Shown piece after piece: positions 7,952 through 16,740 of a stretch of 33,275 nt of DNA (position 1 is the first letter of the stretch; the number at the start of each line of letters is the position of its first letter). The notes under the pieces were generated by a model. It was given only the letters and a program-made list of their open reading frames with translations, did not search any database and was not told the DNA's origin. Origin of the DNA: an uncultured Synechococcaceae cyanobacterium (GTDB lineage Bacteria; Cyanobacteriota; Cyanobacteriia; PCC-6307; Cyanobiaceae); contig CAIZNP010000050.1 in NCBI GenBank assembly GCA_903934375.1, forward strand, positions 1 to 33,275, written 5' to 3'. The translations under genes and the position numbers were made by a program.

Positions 7952-9316
7952 GTGAGTGATCCCGGTCTGCGCACGCCGCAGCCGGTCCGCCAGCTGCCGG
8001 TTCCCAGTGAGGAGGCTCTCAGCAGTTCACCCTTCACTGCCCTCGGCCTGGGCCGGCCGATCGTGCAGGCGGTGCTGGAGAAGGGCTACACCATGCCCTC
8101 GCCGATTCAGCAGCAGTGCATTCCGGCAGTGCTGGAGGGCCGTGATGTGATGGCCGCCGCCCAGACCGGCACGGGCAAGACCGCCGGGTTCACGCTGCCG
8201 ATGTTGGAGCGGCTGCGCCATGGGCCCCATGCCCGCAACAACGTCGTGCGAGCGCTGGTGCTCACACCCACCCGCGAACTGGCGGCCCAGGTGGGTGAGA
8301 ACGTGGCGGCTTATTCGCGCCACCTTGATCTGCGCTCCGACGTGGTGTTCGGCGGTGTGAAGGTCAACCCGCAGATGATGCGCCTGCGCCGCGGCGCCGA
8401 TGTGCTGGTGGCCACGCCTGGCCGGCTGATGGATCTGGCCCAGCAGAACGCCGTCAAGCTCGATCGCGTCGAGATCCTGGTGCTCGATGAAGCCGATCGC
8501 ATGCTCGACATGGGCTTCATCCGTGACATCCAGAAGATCCTGTCGCTGCTGCCGGCGAAGCGGCAGAACCTGCTGTTTTCGGCCACCTTCGAGGCCTCGA
8601 TCAAGAAACTGGCCACTGGCCTGCTGCACAACCCCGTGCAGCTGCAGGCCACGCCGGAGAACCGCACGGCCGCAACGGTGGAGCACGTGCTCCATCCCTG
8701 CGACATGGACCGCAAGCCCGAGCTGCTTGGTCACCTGATCCGCAGCAACGACTGGCAGCAGGTGCTGGTGTTCTCCCGCACCAAGCACGGCGCCAACCGC
8801 ATTGCCGAGCGGCTCACGAAGGAGGGCATTGAGGCCGCCGCCATCCACGGCAACAAGAGCCAGGGGGCTCGCACGCGCGCCCTGGCGGGCTTCAAGGGCG
8901 GTGAGGTGCGCGTGCTGGTGGCCACCGACATCGCTGCCCGCGGCATCGACATCCACCAGCTGCCGCATGTGGTGAACCTCGATCTGCCCAACCAGGCGGA
9001 GGACTACGTCCACCGCATCGGCCGCACCGGCCGCGCCGGCCACAGCGGCCATGCCATCTCGCTGGTGGCGGCCGAGGAGCACGAGCTGCTGCGCGCGATC
9101 GAGCGGATGATCGGCAACCCGCTGCCCCGTCAGGCGGTGCCCGGCTTCGAGCCCACGGTGCTTTCGGCTCCGCCGCTTGATCTCAGTGGCGGTCGCGGTC
9201 GTGGTGGCAGTCGGTCGGGTGGTGGTCGTTCCGCTGGCGGCGGCCGATCCGCTGCTGGAGCGGTGGCTGGCGGGGCCTCCCGCGGCCGCTCCCAGGCGCG
9301 GCCCCGCAGCCGCTGA
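7952..9316 (+). CDS. DEAD-box ATP-dependent RNA helicase (RhlE-like)
   Basis: About 454-aa RNA helicase. All core motifs are present in order: Q motif ([11 protein letters not shown]), Walker [32 protein letters not shown] and [10 protein letters not shown]. The C-terminal tail of about 45 residues is low-complexity Gly/Arg/Ser (an RGG-like sequence), typical of RNA-binding tails. Such helicases unwind structured mRNA or rRNA, often in the cold. The family resembles RhlE and the cyanobacterial Crh proteins. The start is uncertain: GTG 7952 ([10 protein letters not shown]) is preferred, while GTG 7913 would add 13 residues. Neither has a strong ribosome-binding site, and conservation begins near [10 protein letters not shown]. 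Confidence 0.92.
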   Translation: MSDPGLRTPQPVRQLPVPSEEALSSSPFTALGLGRPIVQAVLEKGYTMPSPIQQQCIPAVLEGRDVMAAAQTGTGKTAGFTLPMLERLRHGPHARNNVVRALVLTPTRELAAQVGENVAAYSRHLDLRSDVVFGGVKVNPQMMRLRRGADVLVATPGRLMDLAQQNAVKLDRVEILVLDEADRMLDMGFIRDIQKILSLLPAKRQNLLFSATFEASIKKLATGLLHNPVQLQATPENRTAATVEHVLHPCDMDRKPELLGHLIRSNDWQQVLVFSRTKHGANRIAERLTKEGIEAAAIHGNKSQGARTRALAGFKGGEVRVLVATDIAARGIDIHQLPHVVNLDLPNQAEDYVHRIGRTGRAGHSGHAISLVAAEEHELLRAIERMIGNPLPRQAVPGFEPTVLSAPPLDLSGGRGRGGSRSGGGRSAGGGRSAAGAVAGGASRGRSQARPRSR

Positions 9317-9336
9317 GCTGAGGCCCGCCATCGCCC

Positions 9337-10182
9337 ATGGGGTTTGATCCACGTCGCTGGTCCTCCCCGCCGCGGCAGCCCCGGCCGGTAACCAGCAATC
9401 TCGAGGGCCTGCTCGCCGAAAACCAGGCCCTGCGCCAGGAGGTGCAGCAGCTGCGCCGGCGCCTCGCCCAGCTGGAGCGGCTGGATCGATATCCCCGATC
9501 CGCTGGCCCGACTGGTGCTGAATCCCAGGCCCCGCCGCGCGTCACCGTCGTGCAGGTGCGCCGCTGGGGTGAACGGCTGGCTCGCCAGAGCGGCTGGACG
9601 GAGCTGCGCTCCGGTGGCGACGACAGCGGCCTGCGCGGACTGATCGAGGCGCTGAACCGCGGCAGCTTTCATCCCCACCTCACGCTCGAGCAGCGGCTGG
9701 ATCGCCTGGCTCCGGGTCTTGGCGCGGATCTTCAGCAGGCTCTGGCCGGGCCGCTCACCAAGAAGCGCCTGGCGGTGCTGGCGGCGTTCGGGCTCTACGG
9801 CATCAGTGCCAGCGAATGGTTGGAGGACGATCCCGCCCGGGTGGTGGCGGACCTGCGCCAGCGACAGCAGCGTCTTGAGGGGCCTGGATCGCAGCATCGC
9901 CAGGGCCGCCGCACCCGCAGCGATCAGCGCGCGACCGATCGCCAGACCCGCGGCCAGACCCACGGCCAGAGCCACCACCAGGCGGCTGCCGAGCAGGCAC
10001 CCCCTGATGCCGATCCCCGCCGGCTGGAGGCGTTGCAAGTGCTGGGACTGCGCTGGGGAGCCTCACGCGAGGCGATCAAGGCGGCCCATCGCCGACTGGT
10101 GAAACGCCACCACCCCGACATGGGGGGTCAGGCGGCAGATTTTCACCGCATCAACGCGGCGTATCAGCTTCTGCTCGCCTGA
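9337..10182 (+). CDS. DnaJ-like protein with N-terminal coiled coil and C-terminal J domain
   Basis: 281 aa. The C-terminal ~55 residues form a J domain: ALQVLGLRWGASREAIKAAH, then a KRHHPDMGG loop carrying the essential HPD, then FHRINAAYQLLL. J domains stimulate Hsp70 ATPase. The N-terminus has a short coiled coil (LLAENQALRQEVQQLRRRL). A middle domain (about 65-165) contains GLRGLIEALNRGSFHPHLTL. A low-complexity Arg/Gln/His linker (about 185-220) follows. It lacks the Gly/Phe region, zinc centre and substrate domains of full DnaJ, so it is a specialised co-chaperone. It follows the helicase by 20 bp and is convergent with fmt. Confidence 0.85.
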   Translation: MGFDPRRWSSPPRQPRPVTSNLEGLLAENQALRQEVQQLRRRLAQLERLDRYPRSAGPTGAESQAPPRVTVVQVRRWGERLARQSGWTELRSGGDDSGLRGLIEALNRGSFHPHLTLEQRLDRLAPGLGADLQQALAGPLTKKRLAVLAAFGLYGISASEWLEDDPARVVADLRQRQQRLEGPGSQHRQGRRTRSDQRATDRQTRGQTHGQSHHQAAAEQAPPDADPRRLEALQVLGLRWGASREAIKAAHRRLVKRHHPDMGGQAADFHRINAAYQLLLA

Positions 10183-10218
10183 GGGATTGCTGATCGCAAC
10201 GCCGCCCTCTGCCTGCAT

Positions 10219-11274
10219 TCAGCCCAGGCGATCGCCAGGCTGCACCTGCAGTTGCTGCAGCAGCTGGGTGCCTGCAGCGGCGGCCTTGCCCTCCAGCTGC
10301 GCCTCTCGCACCAGCAGCGGACAGCCGCTGCTGGCCACCACCAAGCCGACCTCCGGCACCACCTCCAGCACGGTGCCGGGATGCACGGTGCCAGGACGCA
10401 AGGAGCCCGCAGCGGTGGGGTCGGCCTCGGGCTGTGTCGCCAGGGGGCGCACCAGGGTGGAGGCCTCGGGGCTGAGTTGATCCTTCAGCCGCTCCACCAG
10501 CGGTTCGGTGGCCAGCAGCTTCAGTCGCTTGCCGTTCCAGCTGGCCGTGGCTCCGGGGTAGAGGCCCATCACGCGGCGATGGATCGCCAGCGCCGACTGA
10601 CTCCAGTCGATCTGAAAGTCCTGTTTGGTGAGCATGCGGGCGTAGGTGAGGCCCTCCCCCGTCTGGCTGCGCACCCCGAGGCGTGCCAGCCGTTCCGCTT
10701 CCGTTCCCGGCCCCGCTGCTTCGATGCGTGGCATCGCCTCCACCAGCAGCGCGGCGGTGAGCTCCGCCAGGCGCTCACCCAGTTGCCGGGCGTTCTCCAG
10801 CAGGCCGATGGGAATGGCCCGCTCCAGCAGCACCGGCCCGGTGTCCAGCCCCTCCTCCATCGCCATGATCCCCACGCCGGTGCTGGGATCGCCCTCCAGC
10901 AGGCACCACTGGATCGGCCCGGCGCCGCGCCAGCGCGGTAGCAGGGAACCGTGGCCGTTCCAGCATCCCAGGGGCGGCTGTCGCAGCACCTCGGGTGGCA
11001 GGATCTGGCCGAAGGCCACCACCACGTACGCATCAGCGCCAAGAGCGGCGAGCTCCTGCTGGCACTGCGGCTCCCGGAGGATCCGCTCCGGGGTGAACAC
11101 GGGCAGCCCGAGGTCCAGGGCATGCCCCTTCACTGGTGAGGGCATCAACTCGCGGCCGCGGCCGCGGCGCCGGTCCGGCTGGGTCACCACCCCCACTAGC
11201 TCATGGCCAGCGGCCACCAGCGCATCCAGGCTCGGCACGGCGTAGGCGGGCGTGCCCCAGAACAGGATCTTCAT
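10219..11274 (-). CDS. fmt: Methionyl-tRNA formyltransferase
   Basis: 351-aa enzyme that formylates Met-tRNAfMet using 10-formyl-tetrahydrofolate. The N-terminus MKILFWGTPAYAVPSLDAL is typical. The catalytic region reads CWNGHGSLLPRWRGAGPIQ, containing the conserved N and H of the family's NxH motif and the SLLPRWRGA signature. GLDTGPVL supplies the catalytic Asp. The C-terminal tRNA-binding domain contains a low-complexity insert (about residues 285-310) that makes it longer than the ~315-aa E. coli protein. ATG at 11274. It is 9 bp downstream of tldE on the same strand, so the two may be co-transcribed. Confidence 0.96.
   Translation of the reverse strand: MKILFWGTPAYAVPSLDALVAAGHELVGVVTQPDRRRGRGRELMPSPVKGHALDLGLPVFTPERILREPQCQQELAALGADAYVVVAFGQILPPEVLRQPPLGCWNGHGSLLPRWRGAGPIQWCLLEGDPSTGVGIMAMEEGLDTGPVLLERAIPIGLLENARQLGERLAELTAALLVEAMPRIEAAGPGTEAERLARLGVRSQTGEGLTYARMLTKQDFQIDWSQSALAIHRRVMGLYPGATASWNGKRLKLLATEPLVERLKDQLSPEASTLVRPLATQPEADPTAAGSLRPGTVHPGTVLEVVPEVGLVVASSGCPLLVREAQLEGKAAAAGTQLLQQLQVQPGDRLG
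10220..10242. repeat. Extended dyad centred on a HIP1 (GCGATCGC) site at fmt 3' end
   Basis: The cyanobacterial HIP1 octamer is flanked by near-symmetric arms, CAGCC...GGCTG, with one extra base. It overlaps the last codons of fmt and ends the convergent spacer with the J-domain gene. It could act as a terminator hairpin for the plus-strand transcript, or simply be a HIP1 site. Confidence 0.3.
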
Positions 11275-11283
11275 CCGATGCGT

Positions 11284-12687
11284 TCAGGCCTCGCCGGTGA
11301 TTGAGAGCCCCTCCACCCACACCAACGGGCAGAGGCCATCCGGTGTGACCTTCGCCTCACCTTCGAAACCCACGATCGCCTTCAGCAGGTTGCGGATGTC
11401 GCCTGCCACGGTGGCGGCCTCGATCGAGCGCGCTTCACCGCCGCGCACCAGCCAGCCGTCGAACGGCAGCGAGAAGGAGCCCTGGCTGGCCTTCACGCCG
11501 GCGTGCAGGGCTGAGAGTGAATCGATCCAAACGATCGGTTCACCGGCGTTGAAGCGATCAAGACCCGCCTGGCCGCCGCCGCTGCCGGGGGTTGCCGAGA
11601 TCTCGAACCAGTCTGGACCCACAGACACTTTCGCCCCCAGACCGGCGTGCCCGGTGGGCGCAACGCCGAAGGCGCGGCCCGTGGCTTCGGAGTGGAGGAA
11701 ACTGCGCAGCACGCCGCCCTCCAGCAGGGCTAGTGGGCTGGTTGGTGTGCCTTCGCCGTCGAAGGCGGCGGCGCCGATGTTGCCCGGGTGCAGGCCGTTG
11801 TCGTGGATCGACAGGAACGGCACCGCCAGTTGCTGACCGATCGACTCGCGGTTGCTGAGGCTGACGCCGTCGAGCACGGCGCGGGCATTGAACAGGCTGC
11901 TGAAGGCGCCGATCAGATCAAGGAAGGCCTCGGGGCTGAATACACAGGTGTAGCGGCCGGTCTCGATCGGGGCGTAGTCGAGGTGGGCGATGGTGCGCTC
12001 GGCGGCTTCGTCGATACAGCCGGCGATGTCGAGCTCACTTGCGCCGTAGCCCAGCCGTACGGCTCCGGCGCTACGGGGTTTGCGGCCCGTCTCCTCGGCG
12101 CGGGCGTAGAGGTAGAGGCTGGCGGTGGTGAGGCGCTGCTGGCGGCAGGCACCGGCGCTGTTGAGATAAATGCGTTCGCTGCTGCGTTCCGCCAGGCCGT
12201 TGTAGGGAACCGTGCCGATAGCGCTGTGGCGGCCGAGCAGCTGCCGTTCGGCGTCTTTCAGCGTGTCGAGCAGCTGCAGGATGCCGCGGGGTTCATGCAG
12301 CGGCTGATCCAGGTGCGCCAGGGGCGCTGTGGCCAGGGGTGAGAAGGCGGGGGTGTCGTCGGGGTTGCCGTAGGCGCTGGCATCGCGCGCCCCGGAGAGG
12401 GCACGGGCCAGACCGGAGTCGGACAGATCGGAGGTGCTGGTGACGCCCACCAGGCCGTCGTCGTTCCAGACGCGCACGGTGATCGAGCTGCGCTGGGCGC
12501 CCTTGAGCTGTTTGGCCTCACCGCGATCCACTTGCACGGAGGTGTCGGTGCTACAGGCGGCGCCGAGATCCCACTGGCGGATGCCGGCGGAGCTGGCGAG
12601 CTGCTCGAGGCGCTGGCGCAGGTGCTCGGCGTTGAGGCTGCTGGTCAGGCTGTCTGTGCTGTTGCCTGCAGCGGTGGAGATGGTCAT
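11284..12687 (-). CDS. pmbA: TldE/PmbA-family protein (partner of TldD)
   Basis: 467 aa from ATG 12687 (MTISTAAGNSTDS). TldE pairs with TldD to form a heteromeric metalloprotease known to process peptides such as microcins and to unfold substrates. Family features include GVTSTSDLSDSGLARAL, the segment RIYLNSAGACRQQR, and the C-terminal GNIGAAAFDGEGTPTSPLAL and GWLVRGGEARSIEAATVAG regions. It lacks the HExxxH zinc motif seen in its partner, as expected. It starts 2 bp after the tldD stop, so the two are surely co-transcribed. The reading frame is open further upstream, but that part overlaps tldD. Confidence 0.92.
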   Translation of the reverse strand: MTISTAAGNSTDSLTSSLNAEHLRQRLEQLASSAGIRQWDLGAACSTDTSVQVDRGEAKQLKGAQRSSITVRVWNDDGLVGVTSTSDLSDSGLARALSGARDASAYGNPDDTPAFSPLATAPLAHLDQPLHEPRGILQLLDTLKDAERQLLGRHSAIGTVPYNGLAERSSERIYLNSAGACRQQRLTTASLYLYARAEETGRKPRSAGAVRLGYGASELDIAGCIDEAAERTIAHLDYAPIETGRYTCVFSPEAFLDLIGAFSSLFNARAVLDGVSLSNRESIGQQLAVPFLSIHDNGLHPGNIGAAAFDGEGTPTSPLALLEGGVLRSFLHSEATGRAFGVAPTGHAGLGAKVSVGPDWFEISATPGSGGGQAGLDRFNAGEPIVWIDSLSALHAGVKASQGSFSLPFDGWLVRGGEARSIEAATVAGDIRNLLKAIVGFEGEAKVTPDGLCPLVWVEGLSITGEA

Positions 12688-12689
12688 GG

Positions 12690-14144
12690 TCAGCGGCCTC
12701 CCACGGTGATCGAATCGACCTTGATGTGCGGCTGGCCGACGGTGACGAAGATGCTGCCACTCACCGAGCCGCAGAAGCCGGCGGCCAGTTCGAGATCGTT
12801 GGCGCACATTGAGATACGCGGCATCACCTCCTTGGCCTCGCCGATCAGGGTGGCGCCCTTCACGGGTTTGGTGAGCTTGCCGTTCTCGATCAGGTAGCCC
12901 TCCTCCACGGCGAAGTTGAACTGGCCGGTGGGGCCGACGCTGCCGCCACCCATCGATTTGCAGTACAGCCCCTTGTCCACCGAGGCGATCAGGTCGTCCG
13001 GGGTGTGCGGGCCGGCGGCGATGTAGGTGTTGCGCATGCGGCTGGCGGCCGCGAAGGTGTGGCTCTGGCGGCGGCCGCTGCCTGTGCGGGCGTGGCCCGT
13101 GCGCAGCTCGCCGGCGCGGTCGCTGATGAAACGCTGCAGCACGCCGTTCTCGATCAGCACCGTGCGCTGCGGCTCCATGCCCTCGTCGTCCATCGACAAC
13201 GAGCCGAAGGCGCCGCCTGTGAGGCCCTCATCGATGGCGGTGACGGCGGCATGGGCGATCGGCTCGCCCACCTTCTCGGCGAAGGGGGTGGTGCCGCGCT
13301 CCACTTGGGTGGTTTCCAGCAGGTGGCCGCAGGCCTCGTGGAAGATCACGCCGCCGAAGCGGTTGGCCAGTACCACCGGAAGCTGTCCCGCTTCCACATA
13401 GTCGGCATAGAGCATCGTGCCGGCGCTTTCGCACACCTCGGCTGCCGAGGTTTCCGGATCCCACTGGCGCAGATCGTCCGGCCGGCCTTCGGTGCCGTAG
13501 CGGCGGCCGACGCCGGCGCGGTGCTCCCCATCGGCTGCCAGAACATTCAGACCGACCGACTGATGCAGGCGCACGTCGCGGCCGAAAGTGCCGTCGCTGG
13601 CGGCCACTAGCACCTCTTGCCAGTCGCGGGCATAACTGCCGCGGCGGGCCTGCAGGTGACGGCCGAGTCGCTGCAAGGCGGCGGTGCCGTCGAGCAGCCG
13701 CAGGGTGGCCTCCTGCAGCAGTGGGCAGCGCTGCAGCCAGTCGGCCTTGGTGGCAGCGAAATCGCGCAGCGGCGTCAGACCGTCGAACAGGGAGGCCGCC
13801 TGACTGTTGCGCTGCAGGCCGAGCATGCCGAGCGCCTGCTCGAGTGCCCGCTGCAGCCCTGCTTCGCTGAGGTCGTTGGTACTGACGAAGCCATCGCGGT
13901 GGCCCAGGAACACGCGGATGCCGGCGCCCATGCCGAACGCCGGAGTCACGCTGGTGATCCGCTCCTGTTCCGCCAGCAGGCCGAGGTGGTCGGTGCGCTC
14001 CAGAAAGACCTCCACCAGATCGGCACCGGCGGCCCGTCCATCGGCCAGAAGGGTCTCCAGCCGGGGGCGCCAGTGATCGCTGAAGGCGTCAGCCAGGCTG
14101 GCGTTCGCTGCGGTGGATGGGCTGGCGGAGGGGGTGGCGATCAC
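12690..14144 (-). CDS. tldD: TldD metalloprotease subunit
   Basis: About 484 aa. Catalytic subunit of the TldD/TldE zinc protease. The zinc motif HEACGH (HExxxH) is visible in [20 protein letters not shown]. Other family signatures are [19 protein letters not shown] near the N-terminus and [18 protein letters not shown]. The C-terminus contains [19 protein letters not shown] and ends two bases before tldE. The start is probably GTG 14144 ([10 protein letters not shown]), with AGAG about eight bases upstream; an in-frame GTG at 14213 is an alternative. About 183 bp of spacer separates it from the acsF terminator, so it likely has its own promoter. Confidence 0.93.
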   Translation of the reverse strand: MIATPSASPSTAANASLADAFSDHWRPRLETLLADGRAAGADLVEVFLERTDHLGLLAEQERITSVTPAFGMGAGIRVFLGHRDGFVSTNDLSEAGLQRALEQALGMLGLQRNSQAASLFDGLTPLRDFAATKADWLQRCPLLQEATLRLLDGTAALQRLGRHLQARRGSYARDWQEVLVAASDGTFGRDVRLHQSVGLNVLAADGEHRAGVGRRYGTEGRPDDLRQWDPETSAAEVCESAGTMLYADYVEAGQLPVVLANRFGGVIFHEACGHLLETTQVERGTTPFAEKVGEPIAHAAVTAIDEGLTGGAFGSLSMDDEGMEPQRTVLIENGVLQRFISDRAGELRTGHARTGSGRRQSHTFAAASRMRNTYIAAGPHTPDDLIASVDKGLYCKSMGGGSVGPTGQFNFAVEEGYLIENGKLTKPVKGATLIGEAKEVMPRISMCANDLELAAGFCGSVSGSIFVTVGQPHIKVDSITVGGR

Positions 14145-14273
14145 GCGAGGTCTCTGGCGATCAGGGCTTGGATGGGCTGGTGTTGGGCTGTTGGCCTGCA
14201 GGCCTTGAAGCACAGCATGCGCGAGAGCAGAGCTTGAGAGGCCTGGTTCGGAGGCCTGCTGGAGGGCCCTGCA

Positions 14274-14326
14274 AGAAAGCCCCGGCCGCAGCGGCCAGGG
14301 CCAGGGGGGGCTGCGGCGTTCGCCGC
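14274..14326 (-). terminator. acsF: acsF terminator: two hairpins with short U tract
   Basis: Directly after the acsF stop, the minus strand folds a small GCGGC-GAAC-GCCGC hairpin (14313-14326). A larger stem follows with AGCCCC/GGGGCT arms (14307-14312 and 14278-14283) enclosing a GGCCGC-A-GCGGCC dyad overlapping the arms. Minus-strand TTTCTT follows. This fits an intrinsic terminator. Confidence 0.65.
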
Positions 14327-14327
14327 T

Positions 14328-15428
14328 TCAGCGCACGGCGGGCTGGAACTGCTCGCTGCGGATCGGGTTGGTCAGGAACAACTTGGCCATCACGGCGGCG
14401 TTGGCGATCCAGAAGGGGAGCTTGCGCAGTGCCTTGATCGGCGCCGGTGCCTGGCCTTCGTCGGCCTTGCTGAGCTGGGCGTTGTTCTGAACCAGCTGCT
14501 CCAGCCGCTCGTAGAACTTCGGATGGTCGACGTTCAGCACCACCGGGAAGACCCGCGCCGTGGTCTCGTTGGTCTTGGCGATCACGTACTTGTCGTACTC
14601 GCGCGCATCGAGGCCGAGGGCTTCGTAGAACTCCTTGCGGGCCACGTCGCGCACGTACATGGTGGCGAACACAGCCAGCAGGAAGAAGCGGCACCAGAGG
14701 CGGGCCTTGAGACCGGTGACCGTGCTGGGCTGAGCCTTCATCAGGGCGTCGAAGAAGTCGCCGTGGCGGTTCTCGTCCTGGCACCAGTTCTCGAAGAAGT
14801 TGAAGATCGGGAAGATCTTGCTGTCGGGATTCTTCTCGAGGTGGCGGTAGATGGCGATATAGCGCCAATAGCCGATCTTCTCGCTCAGATAGGTGGCGTA
14901 GAAAATGTAGGCAGGCTTGAAGTAGGTGTAGGCCTTGTTGGCGGTCAGGAAGCCGAGGTCGAGCTGCAGGCCGAAGTCGCTCATCGACTTGTTGAGGAAG
15001 CCTGCATGGCGGGCTTCATCACGGGCCATGTGGGCGAAGCACTCGGCCAGCAGGGGATTCTTCTCCTTGATGCGGCGGCTCAGCTCCTTGTAGAGCAGGA
15101 AGCCGGAGAACTCGGAGGTGCAGCTCTGCTCGAGGAACTCGACGAACACCCGGCGGGTGTCGGGATCGAGCTTGTCGGCCGCGCCTTCGAACTCCTCGTT
15201 GCGGACGAAGTGGTGGCGGTTGTAGTCCTTGCGGAACTCCTCGCAGATGGCCTCGAGCTCCACCTCGTTCGGGCGAAGGTCCATGGCGGCCATGGCCTCG
15301 AAATCGGTCGTGTAGAAGCGCGGGGTGAGGATGGTGTCCTTCACCGGATCCTTGACGGCCGGCGCGTCAGGAGTGCCGATGGCGGCTGTCGCGGCGTCGG
15401 GCAAGGCAACGGCGGAGGGAGGCACCAT
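14328..15428 (-). CDS. acsF: Mg-protoporphyrin IX monomethyl ester oxidative cyclase
   Basis: 366-aa diiron enzyme that forms the fifth (E) ring of chlorophyll using oxygen, producing divinyl protochlorophyllide. After a low-complexity Ala/Pro leader, the family sequence begins at [18 protein letters not shown]. Diiron ligands sit in [23 protein letters not shown] (E..H) and [10 protein letters not shown] (E..H). Length and sequence match the cyanobacterial/plant AcsF (CHL27) type. ATG at 15428. It is terminated by its own hairpins. A tandem operator-like repeat array lies 65-140 bp upstream, suggesting dedicated control, for example by oxygen, light or iron (inference). The chlorophyll pathway acts at thylakoid or plasma membranes. 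Confidence 0.97.
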   Translation of the reverse strand: MVPPSAVALPDAATAAIGTPDAPAVKDPVKDTILTPRFYTTDFEAMAAMDLRPNEVELEAICEEFRKDYNRHHFVRNEEFEGAADKLDPDTRRVFVEFLEQSCTSEFSGFLLYKELSRRIKEKNPLLAECFAHMARDEARHAGFLNKSMSDFGLQLDLGFLTANKAYTYFKPAYIFYATYLSEKIGYWRYIAIYRHLEKNPDSKIFPIFNFFENWCQDENRHGDFFDALMKAQPSTVTGLKARLWCRFFLLAVFATMYVRDVARKEFYEALGLDAREYDKYVIAKTNETTARVFPVVLNVDHPKFYERLEQLVQNNAQLSKADEGQAPAPIKALRKLPFWIANAAVMAKLFLTNPIRSEQFQPAVR

Positions 15429-15455
15429 TGGAACGGCGGCAGTGGACGGGCTTGC

Positions 15456-15461
15456 ATCGTA
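15456..15461 (-). promoter_or_regulatory. acsF: Candidate -10 box (TACGAT) for acsF
   Basis: Minus-strand TACGAT lies 28 bp upstream of the acsF ATG. The 15-bp repeat array begins 32 bp further upstream, where an activator or repressor could bind. No clear -35 is visible. Confidence 0.35.
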
Positions 15462-15492
15462 GGAGCCGCCAGGGTCTTGGCGGCGCCACGTT

Positions 15493-15567
15493 CATGTGTT
15501 GGCAAGCCATGTGTTGGCAAGCCATGTGATGGCAGACCAGGTGTTGGCAGGCCATCTGTTGGCAAGC
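15493..15567. repeat. Five 15-bp tandem repeats with internal dyads upstream of acsF
   Basis: The unit is CATGTGTTGGCAAGC, repeated exactly every 15 bp. Units begin at 15493, 15508, 15523, 15538 and 15553; the first two are identical and the other three diverge by a few bases. The junctions create the dyad TGGC-N2-GCCA at 15500-15509, 15515-15524 and 15545-15554, with degenerate forms at 15530 and 15560. The array fills half of the spacer between acsF and the DUF2996 gene. Repeated dyads at fixed phase resemble a transcription-factor operator array. Slippage-generated satellite DNA is the alternative. Confidence 0.85.
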
Positions 15568-15585
15568 GGGCCGGGCCCGGAGTCC

Positions 15586-16053
15586 TCAGTTGGCGCCCAA
15601 CCACTTCTGGCCGTTGAGCCGCTGCACCAGGCGCGACACGATCAGCGCCAGCGTCATCTTCTTCTCGTCGATCAGGAAGGACTCCAGCAGGCTCGGCTCG
15701 GCGCCGGCCTCCGCCACGGCGATGGTCTTGCTGGAGCTGATCGAGTCCGCCGTGAAGCAGAGCCAGAACCGGCGTCCGCCCGGCAGTTCACCCTTCACCA
15801 TCCAGGCGGTGCTGCCCACCACGGGCATCGGTCCCTGCTCGAAGCTGAGGGTCGTGTCGGGGCCCCCGTAGGCCTTGATCTCGCTGGCGATCGCCGGGAT
15901 CAGCAGATCCGGTACGAACTCGCCGAAGGGTTTGTCCTCCGGTGCCGGTGGCTTGGAGGGCTTGGCTGTGGTCGCAGCCGTGGTGGTGGTGGCAGCTGTG
16001 GCCGTGGCGGCTGCCGTGACGGCGGCGGGAGCTGGCTGGGCGGAGTCGGTCAC
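15586..16053 (-). CDS. DUF2996 cyanobacterial protein
   Basis: About 155 aa. The C-terminal ~115 residues match the DUF2996 family of cyanobacteria and plastids: PEDKPFGEFVPDLLIPAI, then WMVKGELPGGRRFWLCF, then ESFLIDEKKMTL and LVQRLNGQKWL. In plants the homologue (LPA3-like) is linked to photosystem II assembly; that transfer is inference. The N-terminal ~40 residues are low-complexity Ala/Thr/Pro. The start is uncertain: GTG 16053 (VTDSAQPAPAA) has GAGG nine bases upstream, while GTG 16149 would overlap the upstream stop as GTGA and add 32 residues. It sits upstream of acsF on the same strand. Confidence 0.85.
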   Translation of the reverse strand: MTDSAQPAPAAVTAAATATAATTTTAATTAKPSKPPAPEDKPFGEFVPDLLIPAIASEIKAYGGPDTTLSFEQGPMPVVGSTAWMVKGELPGGRRFWLCFTADSISSSKTIAVAEAGAEPSLLESFLIDEKKMTLALIVSRLVQRLNGQKWLGAN

Positions 16054-16145
16054 CGTCGCGGGCCTCGGGCGGAACGCTGGTGGAACTTTAGGGAGGGTGG
16101 CGGGCTGGATTGTGCCGCTGCCATGCAGCGCGACACACGGTGCGA

Positions 16146-16712
16146 TCACCAGTCGTCGGAGGCGGGAGTTGTCCAGTCGTCAGCGCTGGATCCGCCCGGG
16201 TTCTGGCTGGTGGTTCCTGGGCTGGCTGCTGAGGCGCTGGTGGCGACACCGGCGCTGGACTGGGGGCGCCCCTTTCGGATCACCCGGAACGGCACAGACA
16301 CGGTGGGTGCCGGCTCCGCGGCCGCTCGGGTGGGACCTGCCCAGCCGCTCCAGCCGCCCCAGGCGGGCGATTCTGAGGTTTGGGCGCTCTGCCGCTGCCG
16401 TGGGGGGGCTGAACGGGTCTGCGGTTCGTTCGCCTCAGCCGACGCCGACCAGTCGTCAGCGGGCCGACGCCTCACCTGCCTGCGCTCGAGCGTCTGGGCA
16501 GCCCCCTGCAGCGCCAGACCCGTAGCAGCGGCGCTGAGGCCGGCCCCTGCTGCAGCGGCAGCGCCGATCCAGGCTCCCAGGGGCCAGGCGGGTGAGGTCC
16601 AGGTGAGCAGGCGCAGAGCCACCCAGGGTCGGGGGTTGACCGCAGCCAGCAGCAGCATCGCCAGCAGTGGGCTCAGCAGCGGCAGCAGCAGCAGGCGTTG
16701 CAACGGGCTCAC
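16146..16712 (-). CDS. Small membrane protein with Ser/Pro/Trp-rich tail
   Basis: About 188 aa, no named family recognised. Two hydrophobic segments near the N-terminus (LLLLPLLSPLLAMLLLAAV and PLGAWIGAAAAAGAGLSAAA) make a likely two-pass membrane protein. The remaining ~120 residues are polar and low-complexity. They contain repeated (A/S)DDW motifs (PADDWSAS, SADDWTT, ASDDW at the very end) and Gly-Trp repeats. The GTG start at 16712 is chosen because it clears the ubiX stop by 28 bp; a longer frame to 16820 would overlap ubiX. It lies between ubiX and the DUF2996 gene on the same strand. Confidence 0.65.
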   Translation of the reverse strand: MSPLQRLLLLPLLSPLLAMLLLAAVNPRPWVALRLLTWTSPAWPLGAWIGAAAAAGAGLSAAATGLALQGAAQTLERRQVRRRPADDWSASAEANEPQTRSAPPRQRQSAQTSESPAWGGWSGWAGPTRAAAEPAPTVSVPFRVIRKGRPQSSAGVATSASAASPGTTSQNPGGSSADDWTTPASDDW

Positions 16713-16740
16713 GGGGCTCAGGCAGGCGTTGGGCGCTTGA

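Noticed and set aside
15493-15567. Possible CRISPR array
   Set aside because: Units are directly adjacent with no unique spacers, and 15 bp is too short for a CRISPR repeat. No cas gene is nearby.
15341-15604. Minus-strand open frame encoding LPTHG-type pentapeptide repeats through the 15-bp array
   Set aside because: The 15-bp period is divisible by 3, so any frame gives a peptide repeat. It overlaps the acsF 5' end in another frame and has no conserved domain, so the array is treated as non-coding.
15887-15896. HIP1 sites (GCGATCGC), also near 10227 and 26406
   Set aside because: Common cyanobacterial octamer, too few and scattered here to indicate a special element.
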